Of a stretch of 64,000 nucleotides of DNA, positions 26,816-36,295 are shown in pieces (the stretch's first letter is position 1; each line of letters begins with the position of its first letter). The notes under the pieces were generated by a model. The model was not told the DNA's origin and did no database searches. It was given only the letters and a program-made list of their open reading frames with translations. The stretch lies in NCBI RefSeq assembly GCF_018069625.1, contig NZ_CP072941.1:7998001-8062000 (forward strand), read 5' to 3'. A program made the position numbers and the translations under genes. This DNA comes from Streptomyces yatensis. GTDB lineage: Bacteria; Actinomycetota; Actinomycetes; Streptomycetales; Streptomycetaceae.

Positions 26816-28315
26816 GCGGGGAGCCCGCCGGCGCGACCGCATCCAGAGGAATCCGAGGCCCAGCAGCAGCACGGCCCCGCCACCGGCCGCCGCGGACCCG
26901 GCCAGCACCATGTTGTCGTCGGAGGAGGAGCCGATGCCCGAACCGCCGTTCAGCAGCGACTGCCCGGCGCTCTTCTGGACGGCCTTGGCGTCCGAACCGG
27001 AGCTGGGCAGCGCCAGATACGGGAAGGAGCCGCCGAACTTCTGGTCGTTCGCGTCCACCGCGTCGCCCAGGTCGTTCTTCTTGCCGAGCAGTTCGCCCTC
27101 CATGGCCTGCAGCGCGATGTCCAGGACGTCGTCGGAGAGCCTGCGGCCGTTGGGGAAGCCCGCGTTGTCACCGTCCAGGACGCCCAGCCGCTTGGGGCTG
27201 CCCGTGGGCGGGATGGAGGTGTTGAGCCGGAGCTCCTCGGCGGGGCGGACGTTCGGCGGCTGGTTGAGCTTGGGCACACCGGTGAGGAACGCCTGCACCA
27301 GGTCGTCGCGCGGGGTGTCCGGCGCCTTGATCTTGTAGATCTGCTCGACCAGCTTGGGGAGTTCGGGTTCCTGGACGAACTTCAGGAACTGTCCGTCGTC
27401 CCACGGCGCCGAGGCGTTGAACTTGTCCTTGTCCTTGCGCGGGATGACCACCTCGTTGACCAGCGGACTGCCGAGCCGGGAGACCTGCGTCCAGTCGCCG
27501 TCGGAGGTCTGGCGGTGGGTGGTGGCCCATACGCCGATCACCGGCTGGTCCTTGGACTCGGTCAGCGCCGACGTCGGCACCTGGAGGGACATCGACTGGA
27601 CGTTGTAGCCCTTGAGGGTGTCATTGCCGACCTCGGACATGTCCCCGCCGTACAGCAGGTCGAAGACGCGCAGATCGAGGAAGAACGGGTCGTCGGACTG
27701 ACCGGCGAAGGCCGTCGAGCCCCCGCTGTAGCCGATCTTCCGCACCGCCTGGTCGCGGAGCTTCTGGTAGTCGGGCATGGACGCCTTGCCGACGTTCGAC
27801 GGGGCGACCGGCAGATCGCTGCCGAGCTTGGCCCGGGCGACGGCCTTCTGATGCTTCAGCTTGATGACCTCGAGGTCGTATGTCTGGGTGAAGTTGAGGG
27901 TCGCGTCCTCGAGCGAGTTCACCGGTCCGGTGTTGTAGAGGAACGTGTCGCCGTTCTTGAGGTGGTCCTTGAAGGTCCACCGGAACAGCAGATCGCCCTG
28001 GCCGTCGCCGTTGTTGTCGACATGCAGGTCGTAGCGGGCGTCATGGGCGAACTTGTAGAAGTTGGGGCCGCCCGCCGGGTCCTGGAACGGCAGCACGTTG
28101 ACGACCATGGTCGTCGTGTCCGGCTTGTCCGGGCTGACGAACGCGTAGACGTCCGTGGCGTCGTACTGCGGCTGACCGGAGATCAGCGGCGCCTCGCGGT
28201 GGCTCGAAGCCTGCGCCGTCCCGGGCTGCAGTACGGCCACACCGGCGGCCGTGAGCCCGCCGGCGGCCAGTGCGCAGCTGACCAGCGCGGCCAAGCTCTT
28301 GGTGATTGCGGTCAT
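26801..28315 (-). CDS. DUF4331 surface protein with C-terminal anchor
   Basis: 504 residues. Signal peptide about 1-36 (ending near GTAQASSHREAP), then the DUF4331 domain opening SHREAPLISGQPQYDATDVY and containing several Asp/Asn-rich turns (HVDNNGDGQGD) that look metal-binding. A C-terminal hydrophobic helix and arginine-rich tail (about 478-504) hold it in the membrane. The start at 28315 has AAGGA eight bases upstream. DUF4331 function is undefined. The gene order DUF4331-TPR-NicO suggests a metal-linked cell-surface role. Confidence 0.85.
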   Translation of the reverse strand: MTAITKSLAALVSCALAAGGLTAAGVAVLQPGTAQASSHREAPLISGQPQYDATDVYAFVSPDKPDTTTMVVNVLPFQDPAGGPNFYKFAHDARYDLHVDNNGDGQGDLLFRWTFKDHLKNGDTFLYNTGPVNSLEDATLNFTQTYDLEVIKLKHQKAVARAKLGSDLPVAPSNVGKASMPDYQKLRDQAVRKIGYSGGSTAFAGQSDDPFFLDLRVFDLLYGGDMSEVGNDTLKGYNVQSMSLQVPTSALTESKDQPVIGVWATTHRQTSDGDWTQVSRLGSPLVNEVVIPRKDKDKFNASAPWDDGQFLKFVQEPELPKLVEQIYKIKAPDTPRDDLVQAFLTGVPKLNQPPNVRPAEELRLNTSIPPTGSPKRLGVLDGDNAGFPNGRRLSDDVLDIALQAMEGELLGKKNDLGDAVDANDQKFGGSFPYLALPSSGSDAKAVQKSAGQSLLNGGSGIGSSSDDNMVLAGSAAAGGGAVLLLGLGFLWMRSRRRAPRMRRH

Positions 28316-28537
28316 CCTGTTGGTCCTTCGCACGCTTGTCGGAGCAGTCCTTCAAGCGGCTATTCGGGCCTGGCGAACGGACGGATTGGTCGGCTCGGGA
28401 ATTTGTTTGCGCGTGATAGGTATCGTCAACACCCTTGACGCGGTGGTGAATCCGGAACCTGGGATGCGTGGGTGACGGCTCGGGGAGGTAGGGTTACTCT
28501 GCCCGGGGCGGGTGCCCTCGTACGGGTGGGGAGTGTC
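28316..28537. promoter_or_regulatory. Divergent promoter region upstream of the DUF4331 operon
   Basis: 222 bp between divergent genes. On the minus strand TTGACG near 28428 could serve as a -35 element; the matching -10 is poor. It includes a GATA-N2-TATC dyad (near 28416-28425), a possible operator. Confidence 0.3.
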
Positions 28538-28801
28538 ATGGAGCAGATAACGGTACGGAGCAGGCCACGAGTGCCTGCGATCAATTGCGGAAGCGGTGCG
28601 TCCAGCGCGCGGCTCGAGCGCCATCTCGCGGTGATGGGCGGCCCTGCCGTCCCCCAGCGGGAGGCGGAGGGCGCGACGGTGCTGATGCAGGAGCTGATCG
28701 CGCGCGATCACACGCGCGCGAAGAACAGCCGGGGTGCGCGGGTGTCGCTGTTCGCGCCGCTGCGCCGGCTGCGCCGCACGTTGTTCGGCAACCACGGCTG
28801 A
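28538..28801 (+). CDS. Small basic protein, actinobacterial, unknown function
   Basis: 87 residues, about one fifth Arg/Lys, no membrane segment and no recognised domain. GGGGAG lies six bases before the ATG, codon use is like the neighbours, and the N-terminus (MEQITVRSRPRVPAI) recalls small conserved Streptomyces proteins. Divergent from the DUF4331 operon. The basic character suggests nucleic-acid or membrane-surface binding, but that is only inference. Confidence 0.6.
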   Translation: MEQITVRSRPRVPAINCGSGASSARLERHLAVMGGPAVPQREAEGATVLMQELIARDHTRAKNSRGARVSLFAPLRRLRRTLFGNHG

Positions 28802-29138
28802 CCCGGCCGGCCCGTAGGCGTCTTCGTTCGTCATCCCGGGCAGGCACGGGGTCAACCGGTTCGCTCCAGCCGGTGAGTCCGTGCTGTGATCCACCCCACG
28901 CCGCTGTCGCTGTGGGATGCCGAAGAGAGGCCTGGCCGGCCGTGCGGTCGTGGTGAGGCCGTGCACGTGGACAGTGGGAGGCGCGCCCGGAGACGGGCGC
29001 GCCTCCCGTATGTCGAGGGAGAACCCGAGAGGGGGCGGGCTCAGAGCGGCCGGGCTCAGGTCTGGCGGGCTCAGAGCAGCCGGGCTCAGGTCTGGTCGGC
29101 GGGCTCAGAGCGGACGGACCCAGATCTGGTCGGCGGGC
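28802..29138. repeat. 337-bp gap with imperfect tandem repeats
   Basis: The right part (about 29036-29138) is built from imperfect 30-33 bp repeats containing CGGGCTCAGAGC and CTCAGGTCTGG, ending at the stop codon of the next gene. The left part shows no gene, no clear hairpin and no RNA gene. Confidence 0.6.
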
Positions 29139-30347
29139 TCAGAGGAGGGCGAACTGCCCCTCCGGGCCCTCCTCATGGTGATCCAGTACGGACGCCGGGC
29201 GCCGGGCCGCTCCCGGCACCGGCAGCACCCCCGCCTCCCGCAGCTCCGCCGCGTCGATGAGCGTGCCGTCCGCCAGCCGGTCGGCGAGGGCCCGTAGCTC
29301 CGGGCGCAGCTCGGCGAGCAGCGCCAGCACGGTGATCAGCTCCAGCAGCTCCGAGGTCCACGTGGGCGGCCAGCCCGCCGGGCCGATCGCCTCCAGCGTG
29401 CCCGGCTCCCGCGCGGCGGTGCGCTGCTCGAACCACGTCTCCAGCACCCGCACCCCGCCCGCCCGGAACTCCCATGCCGCCCGTGGCACCGGCGAGATCC
29501 GGCCCTCGCCCAGCAGCAGGGCCTCCTCGTCCGGGTCGTAGTCCAGGGAGTCCGGCAGCCCGCTCGACGGAAGCGCGGCGCGGACGTAGGGGCGCCGGCC
29601 ACCCGGCATGCGCGGGCGTTCACCACTGTGCGCCCCGCGCGTATGGAGCCACAGCGCACGGCGGCCCAGCTCCACGCCGGTCTCCCATACCTCGGCGTCG
29701 GCGGTCAGGGGGACGGCGCATGGGGTGCCGCGCGCCGTGGCGGCGGTCCACGCCAGGAAGTCCTCGGCGGCCACGGGGCGGCCGAGCCGCGTGGTGAGGA
29801 GGTCCAGCAGCCCCGGCGCGAGGTTGGGCTCCTGGCCTCCGGGGCGGCGGTACAGCGGACGGATACGGCCGGGGCGGCCCGCGGGGGAGTGGCCGTCCGG
29901 CAGCAGCGCGGAGAAGCCGAGCACCGGGTCCGGGTCGGGTCCTGCGGCCTCGATGACATGGATCTGCCGGTCGTCCGCCACGCGCCACAGCTCGGGGCGG
30001 GCGGCGTCGATCAGGCGATGATCCGGTATCAGCCAGAGCTGGTCGAAGGGGCCGTGCGCGATCCGCACCGGCTCGGGACACGGCCCGTCCTCGCGTGCCA
30101 GGCGGGCGGTGGGGGTGGGCTGGCCGGGTAGCTGGGGTACGGAGCTGTGCAGCGTACGGGCGCGGGTCGGGCGGAACAGGGCGGCCCGTCCGGGCTCGTC
30201 TCCGGCTCCCGTCAGCCGCTCCCAGCGTGCCTGGAGGGAGGCGGGGTCCGGTGCCATGACCCATGCGCGGCCGAGCCGCAGCGGCCCCACGGCCCACGGC
30301 ATCAGGTCCCCCAGCGGCGGCGCCTCACGTTCTCCCACACCTGGCAT
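29139..30347 (-). CDS. Type ISP restriction/modification-like protein (isolated C-terminal-type domain)
   Basis: 402 residues resembling proteins annotated as type ISP restriction/modification enzyme in Streptomyces: PPLGDLMPWAVGPLRLGRAW near the start, PFDQLWLIPDHRLIDAARPELWRV (about 97-120), RPYVRAALPSSGLPDSLDYD, and WTSELLELITVLALL near the end. No helicase or SAM-binding methyltransferase motif is present, so it corresponds only to the C-terminal part of full LlaBIII-like enzymes. It may be a stand-alone protein of different function. The start at 30347 lacks a clear ribosome site. Confidence 0.65.
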   Translation of the reverse strand: MPGVGEREAPPLGDLMPWAVGPLRLGRAWVMAPDPASLQARWERLTGAGDEPGRAALFRPTRARTLHSSVPQLPGQPTPTARLAREDGPCPEPVRIAHGPFDQLWLIPDHRLIDAARPELWRVADDRQIHVIEAAGPDPDPVLGFSALLPDGHSPAGRPGRIRPLYRRPGGQEPNLAPGLLDLLTTRLGRPVAAEDFLAWTAATARGTPCAVPLTADAEVWETGVELGRRALWLHTRGAHSGERPRMPGGRRPYVRAALPSSGLPDSLDYDPDEEALLLGEGRISPVPRAAWEFRAGGVRVLETWFEQRTAAREPGTLEAIGPAGWPPTWTSELLELITVLALLAELRPELRALADRLADGTLIDAAELREAGVLPVPGAARRPASVLDHHEEGPEGQFALL

Positions 30348-30718
30348 GCTATCGATGCCGCCCTGTCCTTCCAGGGGGCTGCCCGACGTCGTCCGCCGCC
30401 GCTCGGTGGCTCTCCGCCCGCCGTGGCCACGGCATCTGGGACTGTGCGGCCTGGCTGGAGCCTGTCCCCTCCCCGCCCCTTCCCGAAACTGGGGCTCTGC
30501 CCCAGCCCCCCGGGGCCCAGGGGCGTCCGGGGGTCTTTCCCTTCCCGCCCCTCCCCGCGGTATCGATATGCGGCTCCGCCGCGTGGCAGGGGCTTCGCCC
30601 CACCTTCCAGCCCCTCCGGCGATTGAGGAGCGGGGCCTGGGGCGGAGCCCCAGTTGTGGGAAGGGGCGGGGAGGGGAACAGCCCGCCGCAGGCGGCAAAG
30701 CCCGCCGGACGACACCCC
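30348..30718. other. 371-bp gap holding a GC-rich repeat element
   Basis: Contains the inverted-repeat element at 30463-30694 plus about 100 bp upstream of the ISP-like gene in which no promoter stands out. The open frames here come only from high GC and are not genes. Confidence 0.6.
30463..30694. mobile_element. MITE-like GC element, short copy
   Basis: Terminal inverted repeats of about 43 bp (left 30463-30505, right 30637-30680) share the core CCCCGCCCCTTCCC and then CTGGGGCTCYGCCCCAG. The interior holds a CCCCTCCGGCGATTGAGGAGCGGGG palindromic motif of the kind scattered between Streptomyces genes. It has no coding capacity. A longer copy lies at 41442-42383. Confidence 0.65.
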
Positions 30719-31468
30719 CTAGTCGGCCTCGACCGTGACCGAGAAGGAGAAGCGGTCGCCCCGGTAGTGGATGCGGGCCACGTCCACCACGCGGCCGCTC
30801 TCGTCGTACGTCACGCCCGTGTAGTGCAGGATCGGGCTGAGTAGCGGGACCTGCAGCAGGCGGGAGGTCTCGGGGTCGGCCAGGCGGGCCTCCACCGTGT
30901 CCGTGATCCGGCTGATCCGTACCCCCACCGCGTCCCGCAGCACCTTCGTCATCGGCCACCGGGCCAGGTCCGCCAGGTCGATACGGTCGGCCAGTTCGGG
31001 GCGGACCAGGTTCTCGGCCCAGTTGGTGGGCTCGCCGCTGTGGCCGTCGCGGCGCAGCCGGCGGTAGGCGGTCGCCTCGTCCAGGCCGGGGAAGTACTCC
31101 GCGAGCTCCGCCGGTACCGGCGCCGGGCCGTGCTCCAGCACGGTTGTCCGCTCACCCGACTGCTGGGCCACGATCGCGTCCACCGACCCCAGCAGCCGCA
31201 CCGGCGCGGCGCGCCGGGCGCTCGGCTCGATGAAGGTGCCACGGCGGCGGTGGCGGCTGATGAGTCCCTCGGTCTCCAGTTCCTTGAGCGCCTGCCGCAT
31301 GGTGAGCACGCTGACCCCGTAGTGCTCGGCGAGCCGGTCCTCGGTCGGCAGCCGGAGCGGATCGTGCGGGGCCCGCCCGAGTATCGAGGCCCGCAGCGAC
31401 TGCGAGACCTGGTACCAGAGCGGCAACTTGCGGTTGAGGGCGAGGGAGTCGGGGGCGAAGGTGGTCAC
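30719..31468 (-). CDS. GntR/HutC-family regulator with UTRA domain
   Basis: 249 residues: GntR winged helix (about 15-80, LPTEDRLAEHYGVSVLTMRQ) and a UTRA ligand domain (about 95-245) ending in the HutC-type strand pattern (DVARIHYRGDRFSFSVTVE). The start is GTG at 31468 with GGAGA five bases upstream; a GTG at 31483 is possible but weaker. It lies downstream of homogentisate dioxygenase on the same strand and may respond to an aromatic or amino-acid catabolite. Confidence 0.85.
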   Translation of the reverse strand: MTTFAPDSLALNRKLPLWYQVSQSLRASILGRAPHDPLRLPTEDRLAEHYGVSVLTMRQALKELETEGLISRHRRRGTFIEPSARRAAPVRLLGSVDAIVAQQSGERTTVLEHGPAPVPAELAEYFPGLDEATAYRRLRRDGHSGEPTNWAENLVRPELADRIDLADLARWPMTKVLRDAVGVRISRITDTVEARLADPETSRLLQVPLLSPILHYTGVTYDESGRVVDVARIHYRGDRFSFSVTVEAD

Positions 31469-31547
31469 GCGGTCTCCGGTCACGAGTCACGGCGGCGGCC
31501 GCACGGTGGCGTTCGACGGCGGCCTGCGATGCCTTCGAGCGGCACCG

Positions 31548-31606
31548 TCCAACGGCGTCTACGGCGTCCAACGGCGTCTGCGGCGTCCAACGCCGTCAAC
31601 GGCGGC
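31548..31606. repeat. Short tandem repeats between hmgA and the GntR gene
   Basis: Three to four imperfect copies of CAACGGCGTCTACGGCGTC-like sequence fill much of the 140-bp gap. No terminator is evident. Confidence 0.55.
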
Positions 31607-31608
31607 GG

Positions 31609-33006
31609 TCAGGGGCGGAAATGGCGTTCCAGACCCTGCCATACGTCGTCATAGCGCCCCTGGAGATGGTCCGCCTCCAGCGCCTGCCGGGTGGCCGTGA
31701 CCGGCCAGCGGGTCTCGAACATGAAGGCCAGCCCGTCGTCCAGCCGGTGCGGCGCCAGCTCGGCGGCGCTGGCCCGTTCGAAGGTCTCATGGTCCGGGCC
31801 GTGCGCGGACATCATGTTGTGCAGCGAGCCACCGCCCGGTACGAAGCCCCCCTTGCCGCCGGTCTTCGCGTCGTACGCGCCCTCGATCAGCCCCATGTAC
31901 TCGCTCATCACATTGCGGTGGAAGTACGGCGGCCGGAAGGTGTCCTCCCCGACCAGCCAGCGCGGCGCGAAGACCACGAAGTCCACGCCCGCGAGCCCGG
32001 GGGTGTCGGAGGGCGAGGTGAGCACCGTGAAGATGGACGGGTCCGGGTGGTCGTAGCTGATGGTGCCGAGCACATTGAACCGGCGCAGGTCGTACACGTA
32101 CGGCACATGGTTGCCGTGCCAGGCGACCACATCCAGCGGCGAGTGGTCGTAGGTGGCGGCCCACAGGTTGCCGCAGAACTTGTTGACCACCTCCACCGGG
32201 CGCTCCACATCCTCGTACGCCGCGACCGGGGCGAGGAAGTCGCGGGGGTTCGCCAGCCCGTTGGCGCCGATCGGGCCGAGGTCGGGCAGGGTGAAGGGGC
32301 GGCCGTAGTTCTCGCACACATAGCCGCGCACGGACGGCTCCAGCGGCTCCACCCGGAACCGCACCCCGCGCGGGATCAGCGCCACATGCCCCGGCTCGGC
32401 GCGCAGCAGGCCGAACTCGGTGCGCAGCAGCAGTCCGCCCCGCTCGGGGACGATCAGCAGCTCGCCGTCCGCGTCGCTGAACACCCGGTCGGTCATGGGC
32501 GCGTTGGCGGCGTAGAGGTGGATGGCCATCCCGGCGCGCTGGGTGGCGTCGCCGTTGCCGCCCAGCGTCCACAGCCCGCCGAGGAAGTCGGTGCCCTCCG
32601 GCGGCTCCGGCAGCGGGTCCCAGCGCAGCCGGTTGGGGTCGGGCACGGCCTCGGTGAAGGGCGCGCCGCGCAGCGCGCCGCCCGCGATCCGGGTGAACGG
32701 CGGATGCGCGGCGGACGGCCGGATGCGGTAGAGCCAGGAGCGCCGGTTGGTGGCGCGCGGCTCGGTGAAGGCGGTGCCGCTCAGCTGCTCCGCGTAGAGC
32801 CCGAGGGGGGCGCGCTGGGGGGAGTTGCGGCCGATGGGCAGTGCGCCGGGCACGGCCTCGCTGCTGTGTTCGTTGCCGAAGCCGGAGGCGTACGCCAGCC
32901 CTTCGGCCGTCTTCCGCGCCTGCTCGATCCCCTGCTCCATGCCCGTGCCATCGCCCATCGCGCGCTCCCACCGCTCCGCCGCCGCACCGTTGGATTCCTC
33001 TGTCAT
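31609..33006 (-). CDS. hmgA: Homogentisate 1,2-dioxygenase
   Basis: 465-residue cupin-type dioxygenase that opens the homogentisate ring to maleylacetoacetate in tyrosine/phenylalanine breakdown. N-terminal [19 protein letters not shown] is the family signature. The iron ligands are present: His and Glu of [12 protein letters not shown] and the His of [11 protein letters not shown]. The ATG at 33006 has no ribosome site but TATCGT just upstream, so the mRNA is probably leaderless. It is divergent from a TetR gene, with a shared inverted repeat over the start. Confidence 0.93.
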   Translation of the reverse strand: MTEESNGAAAERWERAMGDGTGMEQGIEQARKTAEGLAYASGFGNEHSSEAVPGALPIGRNSPQRAPLGLYAEQLSGTAFTEPRATNRRSWLYRIRPSAAHPPFTRIAGGALRGAPFTEAVPDPNRLRWDPLPEPPEGTDFLGGLWTLGGNGDATQRAGMAIHLYAANAPMTDRVFSDADGELLIVPERGGLLLRTEFGLLRAEPGHVALIPRGVRFRVEPLEPSVRGYVCENYGRPFTLPDLGPIGANGLANPRDFLAPVAAYEDVERPVEVVNKFCGNLWAATYDHSPLDVVAWHGNHVPYVYDLRRFNVLGTISYDHPDPSIFTVLTSPSDTPGLAGVDFVVFAPRWLVGEDTFRPPYFHRNVMSEYMGLIEGAYDAKTGGKGGFVPGGGSLHNMMSAHGPDHETFERASAAELAPHRLDDGLAFMFETRWPVTATRQALEADHLQGRYDDVWQGLERHFRP

Positions 33007-33018
33007 ACGATAGGAATC
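32993..33018. promoter_or_regulatory. Inverted repeat over the hmgA start
   Basis: GATTCCT (32993-32999) and AGGAATC (33012-33018) flank 12 bp including the hmgA start codon. It lies 39 bp from the divergent TetR start, so repression of hmgA by that regulator is plausible. Confidence 0.5.
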
Positions 33019-33056
33019 GAAACCCGGGCGCGTCAATGATCGGGCAGGATGGGGGC

Positions 33057-33809
33057 GTGCCCATACCGCCCCTCCGCCGTCAGCCGGTCCAGCGCCGCAG
33101 CGCCGAGCGCCTCGGCCGGATCCTCGACGCCTGTGCCGAGCTGCTCGACGAGATCAGCTATGAAGAGCTGAGCACCCGGGCCGTCGCCGAGCGCGCCAAT
33201 GTCCCCATCGGCTCGGTCTACCGCTTCTTCTCCAACAAGCGGGCGATGGCCGAGGCGCTGGCCCACCGCAATCTGGACGAGTATGCGGCGCGGATCACCC
33301 GGCGGCTGGCCGCCTCGGAGCCCGGGCCGGACGACGGGCCGGACGACGGGCCGGACCACGGGCCGGGCTCCGGGACGGGCGGGGGCGGCGGCTGGCGGGA
33401 GGCGATGGACGTCGTCGTCGACGAGTATCTGGCGATGAAGCGCGGGGCGCCCGGGTTCGCGCTCATCGAGTTCGGGAATCCGGTCCCGGCCACCGCACAG
33501 CCGCAGCAGCCCAACCATCTGGTCGCCGACCGGCTGCGGATGCTGCTCGCCGACCGGCTCGCGAGCGGCGGTCCCGAGGGGGCCGGCGGGGCCGGTGGCC
33601 ACGGCGGGACCGGTGGCCACGGCGGGACCGGTGACACCGCCGCGGACGAGGCGGCCGAGGAGCGGCTGCGGGTCGCCTTCCTGCTCGCGGTGGAGGCCGC
33701 GGACGCGCTGCTGCGGCTGGCGTTCCGGGTGGATCCGGAGGGCGACCCGGCGATCGTGGCGGAGACGAAGGAGCTGCTCCGCGCCTATCTGGCCCGCGTC
33801 CTGGACTGA
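33057..33809 (+). CDS. TetR-family regulator divergent from hmgA
   Basis: 250 residues with a TetR helix-turn-helix (about 35-60, [20 protein letters not shown]). The ligand domain is interrupted by two low-complexity stretches: a GPDDGPDD repeat (about 89-102) and a GGHGGTG repeat (about 180-192). Both look like replication-slippage insertions in surface loops. GTG at 33057 is preferred; ATG at 33036 would overlap the operator region. Likely regulator of hmgA and of itself. Confidence 0.82.
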   Translation: MPIPPLRRQPVQRRSAERLGRILDACAELLDEISYEELSTRAVAERANVPIGSVYRFFSNKRAMAEALAHRNLDEYAARITRRLAASEPGPDDGPDDGPDHGPGSGTGGGGGWREAMDVVVDEYLAMKRGAPGFALIEFGNPVPATAQPQQPNHLVADRLRMLLADRLASGGPEGAGGAGGHGGTGGHGGTGDTAADEAAEERLRVAFLLAVEAADALLRLAFRVDPEGDPAIVAETKELLRAYLARVLD

Positions 33810-33941
33810 TCCGGGGACCATCGGCACTTCCCGCCCTCCTCGGTACTTCCCGTCGACACCTCCCCGACATGCCAACCAGTCGGTATGGTGACCGGGTCCG
33901 GCGCGTCGTCGCGGCCTCGCCGCCGTCCCTGGGAGAGACCG

Positions 33942-36173
33942 ATGAGCAGCACTGCCCTGCGTATCTGCCCGCTCTGCGAGGCCACTTGCGGGCTGACCCT
34001 CACCATCGACGAGGGGAGGGTGACCGGGGCGCGTGGCGATCGCGAGGATGTCTTCAGCCGCGGCTTCATCTGCCCCAAGGGCGCCGCGATCGGCGAGCTC
34101 GACGCCGACCCCGACCGGCTGCGGCGCCCCCTGGTGCGCCGCGCCGGGCGCCTGGAGGAGGCCAGTTGGGACGAGGCGTTCGCCGCCGTGCGGGAGGGGC
34201 TGGCCCCGCTGCTGGCCGAGGACGGACCGCAGTCCGTGGGGGTCGTGCTCGGCAACCCCAACGTCCACACCGTGGCCGGAGGGCTCTATCCGCAGCTGCT
34301 GCTCGGCGCGCTGCGCAGCCGTAACGTCTTCAGCGCCAGCACCCTCGACCAGATGCCCAAGCATGTCTCCAGCGGGCTGCTGTACGGCGACGCCAACGCC
34401 ATTCCGGTGCCCGATCTGGACCGTACGGACCATCTGCTGATGCTCGGCGCCAACCCGCTGGACTCGAACGGCAGTCTGTGCACCGCCCCCGACTTCCCCG
34501 GACGGCTGCGGGCGCTGCGGCGGCGCGGCGGACGGCTGGTGGTGGTCGACCCCCGGCGCACCCGGACCGCCAAGCTGGCCGACCGCCATGTGGCGATCCG
34601 GCCCGGCACCGACGCCCTGCTGCTCTTCGCCATGGTGCAGGTGCTGTTCGCCGAGGACCTGGTGACCCCGGGCCCGCTCGCGACACACCTCAGCGGGGTG
34701 GCGGAGGTGCGGCGGCTGGCCGCGGACTTCCCGCCGGAGGCGGTGGCCGAGGCGTGCGATGTGCCCGCCGAGGAGATCCGCACCCTCGCCCGTGAGCTGG
34801 CCGCCGCGCCCAAGGGGGTGGTGTACGGGCGGGTCGGCTCCACCACCGTCGAGTTCGGCACCCTCACCACCTGGCTGGTCGATGTGGTCAACGCGCTCAT
34901 CGGCCAGTTGGACCGGCCCGGCGGCATGATGTTCCCGCTCGCCGCCACGGGCCGGCGGGAGCGCCCGGCGCGGCCCGGGCGGGGGTTCGCGCTCGGCCGC
35001 TGGCACAGCCGGGTCAGCGGATACCCCGAGGCCAAGGGCGAACTGCCGACCGTCGCGCTCGCCGAGGAGATCGAGACCCCGGGCGAGGGGCGGATACGGG
35101 CGGTGCTGGCGCTCGCGGCCAACCCCGTGCTCTCCGCACCGGACGGCGACCGCCTCGACCGGGCGCTGGCCGGGCTCGACTTCATGGTCAGCGTCGATCC
35201 GTACCTCAACGAGACCTCGCGCCACGCCCATGTGGTGCTGCCCCCGCCGCCGCCCAGCCGCAGCCCCCACTTCGACTACGCCTTCAACAGCCTGTCGGTG
35301 CGCAACCAGGTCCGCTACACCCGCCCGGTGATCCCGCTGGAGGCGGACCGGCCGAGCGAGAGCGCCATCCTGGCGCGGCTGGTGCTGTGCGTGAGCGGGC
35401 ACAGTGGTGACGATCCGGCGGTGGTGGACGCGATGGCGATCGGGGGGACGCTCGGCAAGGAGGTCGCCGACCCGGCGTCGCCGGTGTACGGGCGCGAGCC
35501 CGCCGAGCTGGCCGCGCGGCTGACCGGGGTGGACGGCCCCGAGCGGCGGCTGGACATGATGCTGCGGCTGGGCCCGTACGGCGACGGGTTCGGCGCCGAC
35601 CCCGACGGGCTGAGCCTGGAGAAGCTGCTCGCCCATCCGCACGGCATCGACCTGGGCCCGCTGCGCCCGCGCGTCCCCGGGCTGCTCAAGACCCGCAGCG
35701 GCACGGTGGAGCTGTGCCCGGAGCCGCTGGCCGCCGATGTGGAGCGGCTGCGCCGGTCGCTGGCCGACCGGCCCTCGGGGCTGCTGCTGGTCGGCCGCCG
35801 CCATCTGCGCTCCAACAACAGCTGGATGCACAACGTCCCGGCCCTGATGGGCGGCACCAACCGCTGCACGCTCCAGGTGCACCCCGAGGACGCCACCCGG
35901 CTGGGCCTGGCCGACGGCGGTCTGGCCCGGGTCAAGGGCGACGGCGGGGAGCTGGAGGTGCCGGTCGAGGTGACCGACGCGGTACGGGCCGGAGTGGTGA
36001 GCCTGCCGCACGGCTGGGGCCATGCCCGGGCCGGTGTCCGGCTGTCCGTGGCCGGGGCCAGCCCCGGGGTCAATGTCAACCAGCTCTTCGACGGCTCACG
36101 GCTGGATCCGCTCTCGGGTACGGCGGTGCTCAATGCCCACCCGGTGCACGTTTCGCCCTCGCTACAGCACTGA
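33942..36173 (+). CDS. Molybdopterin-dependent oxidoreductase (formate dehydrogenase/nitrate reductase alpha-like)
   Basis: 743 residues. The N-terminal [4Fe-4S] motif CPLCEATC...CPKG (about 8-48), the Mo-bis-MGD domains (Molybdopterin PF00384, then PF01568 dinucleotide-binding domain from about 620) and the typical HLRSNNSWMHNVP near 628 are all present. No Tat signal is seen, so it is cytoplasmic. GGGAGAG lies just before the ATG. No beta or gamma subunit, maturation factor or cofactor gene is adjacent, so its electron partner is unknown. Confidence 0.88.
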   Translation: MSSTALRICPLCEATCGLTLTIDEGRVTGARGDREDVFSRGFICPKGAAIGELDADPDRLRRPLVRRAGRLEEASWDEAFAAVREGLAPLLAEDGPQSVGVVLGNPNVHTVAGGLYPQLLLGALRSRNVFSASTLDQMPKHVSSGLLYGDANAIPVPDLDRTDHLLMLGANPLDSNGSLCTAPDFPGRLRALRRRGGRLVVVDPRRTRTAKLADRHVAIRPGTDALLLFAMVQVLFAEDLVTPGPLATHLSGVAEVRRLAADFPPEAVAEACDVPAEEIRTLARELAAAPKGVVYGRVGSTTVEFGTLTTWLVDVVNALIGQLDRPGGMMFPLAATGRRERPARPGRGFALGRWHSRVSGYPEAKGELPTVALAEEIETPGEGRIRAVLALAANPVLSAPDGDRLDRALAGLDFMVSVDPYLNETSRHAHVVLPPPPPSRSPHFDYAFNSLSVRNQVRYTRPVIPLEADRPSESAILARLVLCVSGHSGDDPAVVDAMAIGGTLGKEVADPASPVYGREPAELAARLTGVDGPERRLDMMLRLGPYGDGFGADPDGLSLEKLLAHPHGIDLGPLRPRVPGLLKTRSGTVELCPEPLAADVERLRRSLADRPSGLLLVGRRHLRSNNSWMHNVPALMGGTNRCTLQVHPEDATRLGLADGGLARVKGDGGELEVPVEVTDAVRAGVVSLPHGWGHARAGVRLSVAGASPGVNVNQLFDGSRLDPLSGTAVLNAHPVHVSPSLQH

Positions 36174-36295
36174 CCTGGGGTTTTGCGCTTATTGCTCACG
36201 CGTCAAGACCTTGTTAACGGAAAGTTGCCGCACCTAACGTCACCTCGACCGCCAAAACTGGGGGAGTTCAAAGGCGAACGTGAGGTAGCCAAACT

